Notes under the pieces: model-generated
Told to the model about the DNA's origin: nothing
The model's input: the letters and a program-made list of their open reading frames with translations, nothing else
Database searches by the model: none
Assembly: GCA_025966175.1 (NCBI GenBank)
Contig: JAOPVN010000487.1
Span: 1 to 7,686, forward strand
Source of the DNA: Modestobacter sp.
GTDB taxonomy: Bacteria > Actinomycetota > Actinomycetes > Mycobacteriales > Geodermatophilaceae
Direction of reading: 5' to 3'
Length of the DNA stretch: 7,686 nucleotides
In this document: positions 6,059-7,686 of the stretch, piece by piece
Layout: every line of letters begins with the position of its first letter
How positions within the stretch are numbered: position 1 is the first letter of the stretch
Program-made: the position numbers and the translations under genes

Positions 6059-7083
6059 ACGTCTCGGACAGCACCCGCACCGAGGTCAAGAAGAGCGAGC
6101 AGCAGATCGCCGCGGAGGAGCCGCGCACCGGCCGCCAGCTCCCTGGCGGGACAATGTTGTGGGTTCTCCTCGCCCTCTGCGTGCTGGCGATGGCATTGAC
6201 CAAGGGCGTGTTCATCCGACCCTCGAACCTGACCACGGTGCTCTTTCAGAGTTCCGTGATCGGGGTACTAGCGATCGCCCAGGCCTTCGCGGTGCTCTGC
6301 CGGGGCCTCGATCTCTCCGTCGGCGCGACGGCGATCTTCTCTGCGTTGGTGGTCGGCGGCGCCAGTTCGGCCACGGATTCCTTCGTGCCGCACCTGCCGC
6401 TGCCGCTGGCGATCCTCGCCGGTCTCGTGCTGGGGTTGGTCATCGGTGCGGTGAACGGATTCCTGACCGGGCGCACCCCGGTGCCTGCCTTTATCATCAC
6501 GCTGTCCACGTACCTGGTGATCGTCGGTGTGACCTTCCTGGTCACCAACGCCTCCCCGGTGAACAACCCGGACCCGCTGATCCGCAAGTTCGGTGATGCC
6601 CGCATCGGGGGGCTGATCCCTGCGCCGGTGCTGGCCTGGCTCGTGTTCATCGGGATCGGCTACCTGTTGCTGAACAAGACGAAGTACGGCGCGATGCTCT
6701 ACGCGGTCGGGGGCAACGAGACGGCCGCGCGCCTCAGCGGGGTCCGCGTGCCCCGGGTAAAGCTGCTCACCTACGGCACCGCAGGGGTCTTCGCTGCAGT
6801 GGCCGGAATCCTGTTCCTGGCGCGCACTGGCACCGTCCTGCCTTCCGACGGTGGCAGCTTCATGCTCGACTCCATCGCGGCCGTCGCCGTCGGCGGTATC
6901 AGCCTCAACGGGGGGAAGGGCCGCATTCGCGATGTGGTCCTCGGTGTCCTCATCCTCGCCGTCGCGAGCAACCTGATGAATCTGATGGGCGTCTCGCAGT
7001 ATCTCCAGGCCGCTGTCCAAGGCGCCATCATCCTCGTCGCCGTGGGCGCCAACCTCAGGCTGGCGAAGGGCAGGGCGGAGTGA
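6055..7083 (+). CDS. CUT2 sugar ABC transporter permease, second subunit
   Basis: A 342-residue BPD_transp_2 permease that should pair with the first permease. A charged cytoplasmic N-terminus of about 33 residues (Lys/Glu-rich) precedes the first membrane segment at about 34-49. Hallmarks are RGLDLSVG (83-90), loop AVGGNETAARLSGV (217-230), LDSIAAVAVGGISLNGG (271-287) and the C-terminal ASNLMNLMGVSQYLQAAVQG (304-323). About ten hydrophobic segments are expected. The GTG start at 6055 overlaps the previous stop as GTGA, and GGGAGGA (6041-6047) lies 7 bases upstream, so translation is probably coupled. It differs clearly from the first permease outside these motifs, so it is not a recent duplicate. 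In E. coli the galactofuranose importer likewise uses two distinct permeases, YtfT and YjfF. The TGA at 7081-7083 ends the recognisable operon. Confidence 0.94.
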   Translation: MNVSDSTRTEVKKSEQQIAAEEPRTGRQLPGGTMLWVLLALCVLAMALTKGVFIRPSNLTTVLFQSSVIGVLAIAQAFAVLCRGLDLSVGATAIFSALVVGGASSATDSFVPHLPLPLAILAGLVLGLVIGAVNGFLTGRTPVPAFIITLSTYLVIVGVTFLVTNASPVNNPDPLIRKFGDARIGGLIPAPVLAWLVFIGIGYLLLNKTKYGAMLYAVGGNETAARLSGVRVPRVKLLTYGTAGVFAAVAGILFLARTGTVLPSDGGSFMLDSIAAVAVGGISLNGGKGRIRDVVLGVLILAVASNLMNLMGVSQYLQAAVQGAIILVAVGANLRLAKGRAE

Positions 7084-7289
7084 TGCGCGGCAGGTCCCCG
7101 ATCCGCGCGCGGTCGGCGTCCGGGAGCGCGCTCCGATGAAGCTGAACGGCGCGGCGCGGCCGCGGACGATGTCTCTGCATTCGCGTTAATACGGCTGCCT
7201 GTCCGCATTCTGCGAGCAGACCGGGTAATCCTCGCGCCTCAGCCGATCCTTGAACCGCGTCACCGAAATGCGGTCGTTCGGTTGCGCCG

Positions 7290-7309
7290 GCGCCAGTCGT
7301 GGCTGGCGC
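7290..7309 (+). terminator. Candidate terminator hairpin of the transporter operon
   Basis: GCGCCAG (7290-7296) pairs perfectly with CTGGCGC (7303-7309) around a 6-base loop. It is the clearest stable hairpin between the last permease and the next promoter. No T-tract follows, but many actinobacterial terminators lack one. It is 206 bases beyond the last stop codon, which is far, so the assignment is tentative. Confidence 0.33.
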
Positions 7310-7414
7310 GGGGAAGTGCAGGCAGCTCCCCTGTGCCAGCCATTCTCACTGCCTTCGGGATTGACGGGCGTCCCCTGTCAGGCCCGGCGTCTATCGCGTC
7401 GAGTGGGCCGTCCG

Positions 7415-7441
7415 GGAATCGAAAGAACACCTTTCGGAATC
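7415..7441. promoter_or_regulatory. Inverted repeat CGAAAG-N5-CTTTCG within paired GGAATC words
   Basis: CGAAAG (7420-7425) and CTTTCG (7431-7436) are perfect arms spaced by 5 bases. The word GGAATC overlaps each arm at 7415-7420 and 7436-7441, a 21-base (two helical turns) separation. The array lies just upstream of the -35 box at 7454, where an activator or second operator could bind. Binding is inferred from position and symmetry only. Confidence 0.35.
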
Positions 7442-7453
7442 CGCCCGAAGGTC

Positions 7454-7483
7454 TTGACGCCGGAGGTGCAGAGAGCTTATTGT
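7454..7483 (+). promoter_or_regulatory. Promoter for the downstream partial gene
   Basis: TTGACG (7454-7459) and TATTGT (7478-7483) are separated by 18 bases, and the -10 sits in the most A/T-rich patch of the spacer. This predicts a transcript start near 7490 and a leader of about 150 bases before the ATG at 7641. Five of six -35 bases and four of six -10 bases match the consensus. Confidence 0.55.
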
Positions 7484-7500
7484 TTCTCAAACCGATATGG

Positions 7501-7519
7501 CGTTCCGCGCAACGGAACG
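7501..7519. promoter_or_regulatory. IclR-like operator palindrome CGTTCCG-N5-CGGAACG
   Basis: CGTTCCG (7501-7507) and CGGAACG (7513-7519) are perfect 7-base arms around CGCAA. The GTTCCGnnnnnCGGAAC pattern resembles operators known for actinobacterial IclR-family regulators of catabolic genes. It lies about +11 to +29 relative to the predicted start, so a bound protein would block transcription. The palindrome is seen; the IclR assignment is from recalled motif similarity, and no regulator gene is in the window. Confidence 0.55.
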
Positions 7520-7521
7520 AC

Positions 7522-7647
7522 ATGGCGGTGAAACGGCCCGGCCGGAGGGCCGACCGGGCCACGTATCAAACCCCCATCGTGCAGGTGGTAGCGCCGGCGG
7601 CCGTTGGTCAGGCCACACCGAAGGAAATGCTGGAGGAGAAATGGTAG
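7522..7647 (+). CDS. Possible 41-codon leader ORF overlapping the next gene's start
   Basis: ATG 7522 opens a 41-residue frame beginning MAVKRPGRRADRATYQT and ending TPKEMLEEKW at TAG 7645-7647, 7 bases past the start of the next gene and in a different frame. A weak GGAA lies 5 bases upstream of the ATG. The first half is very basic and the end is mixed in charge. Ribosomes ending here would be delivered to the next start codon, so it could couple or attenuate translation. No homologue is recognised, and the frame is open well upstream, so it may be chance in GC-rich DNA. Confidence 0.18.
   Translation: MAVKRPGRRADRATYQTPIVQVVAPAAVGQATPKEMLEEKW
7535..7560 (+). promoter_or_regulatory. GC-rich stem-loop in the leader of the downstream gene
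   Basis: GGCCCGG (7535-7541) pairs perfectly with CCGGGCC (7554-7560), and the 12-base loop is itself GC-rich. It lies about 45 bases after the predicted transcript start and 80 bases before the ATG at 7641. No T-run follows on the plus strand, so attenuation, RNA stabilisation or no role are all possible. On the minus strand only a short TTT follows. Confidence 0.35.
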
Positions 7648-7686
7648 AGAAGCAGGCAGAGGTTTGCCGAAACTTCGAGTTGGACT
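7641..7686 (+). CDS. Start of an unidentified gene (truncated by the window edge)
   Basis: ATG 7641 follows the strong Shine-Dalgarno GGAGGAG (7632-7638) and opens MVEKQAEVCRNFELD before the window ends, with no stop. Fifteen residues are too few to name a family. The promoter at 7454-7483, the palindrome at 7501-7519 and the leader hairpin all point at this start, which suggests a separately regulated gene. Its position after a sugar importer makes a carbohydrate-catabolic enzyme plausible, but this is only inference from context. Confidence 0.6.
   Translation, partial: MVEKQAEVCRNFELD

Larger units (their letters stand above)
7084..7453. other. Non-coding stretch after the transporter operon
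   Basis: No convincing gene is visible here. It contains a perfect 12-base palindrome GGAGCGCGCTCC (7123-7134), a small IR TCTGC-GA-GCAGA (7209-7220), the hairpin at 7290-7309, a weak GGGGA/TCCCC pair (7310-7314 and 7327-7331) and an imperfect stem around 7362-7380. Two tiny frames chained to the operon end (7083-7139 and 7136-7189) are possible but unsupported. Longer frames on both strands have no recognisable protein character and run across the palindromes and promoter downstream. Confidence 0.5.

Noticed and set aside
7361..7397. A second TTGACG as an alternative promoter
   Set aside because: The nearest TAnnnT-like -10 (around 7392) would need a spacer of about 25 bases, too long for a normal promoter.
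7282..7521. An upstream extension of the leader frame (start at 7282)
   Set aside because: It would have to be transcribed from beyond the promoter at 7454 and shows no family resemblance. Only the part after 7522 is in the predicted transcript.
7260..7562. A 100-codon minus-strand frame in the spacer after the operon
   Set aside because: It runs across the promoter, the operator and the leader hairpin, has no protein motif and no convincing ribosome-binding site.
1..7686. CRISPR array, tRNA, toxin-antitoxin, phage or defence genes
   Set aside because: I looked for regular repeats with spacers, cloverleaf-like stems and typical motifs on both strands and saw none.

Overview
The window is high-GC DNA with strong G/C bias at third codon positions, GTG and TTG starts, purine-rich Shine-Dalgarno sites and transposase remnants of types common in actinomycetes. 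It most likely comes from an actinobacterial chromosome or large plasmid. A genus cannot be named from this sequence alone.

Region 1 (about 1-2220) is a graveyard with no intact gene. On the minus strand, 458 down to the window edge is the C-terminal end of an IS21-type IstA transposase. It is joined at about 458 to a plus-strand IS110-family transposase (to 1500) that lacks its N-terminus and carries three successive frame changes, each equal to the loss of one base. Next comes a short C-terminal scrap of an IS630-type transposase (about 1545-1714), then a broken reading frame that may be a small SnoaL/NTF2-like protein (about 1786-2170).

Region 2 (2254-7083) is one complete four-gene operon for a CUT2-type (ribose/galactofuranose-like) sugar ABC importer. 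It has a candidate promoter at 2254-2281, a sugar-binding lipoprotein (2425-3477), a double-domain ATPase (3519-5030) and two different permeases (5042-6058 and 6055-7083). The order SBP-ATPase-permease-permease and the character of the binding protein recall ytfQ-ytfR-ytfT-yjfF, the galactofuranose importer of E. coli, but the substrate cannot be fixed from sequence. The binding protein should capture the sugar outside the membrane, the two permeases form a heterodimeric channel, and the ATPase powers import. A perfect 9-bp inverted repeat sits between the first two genes and buries the ATPase ribosome-binding site. It is a plausible device for making more binding protein than membrane complex.

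Region 3 (7084-7686) is about 560 bases of non-coding DNA and then the first 15 codons of a further plus-strand gene at 7641. The spacer holds candidate terminator hairpins, a good promoter (TTGACG-18-TATTGT), an IclR-like palindrome just downstream of the predicted transcription start, a GC-rich leader hairpin and a possible overlapping leader ORF. The downstream gene therefore appears to have its own promoter and control.

I see no CRISPR array, tRNA, rRNA, toxin-antitoxin or defence system. The transporter genes are ordinary family members. The points of interest are in the regulatory DNA and the transposon junction.
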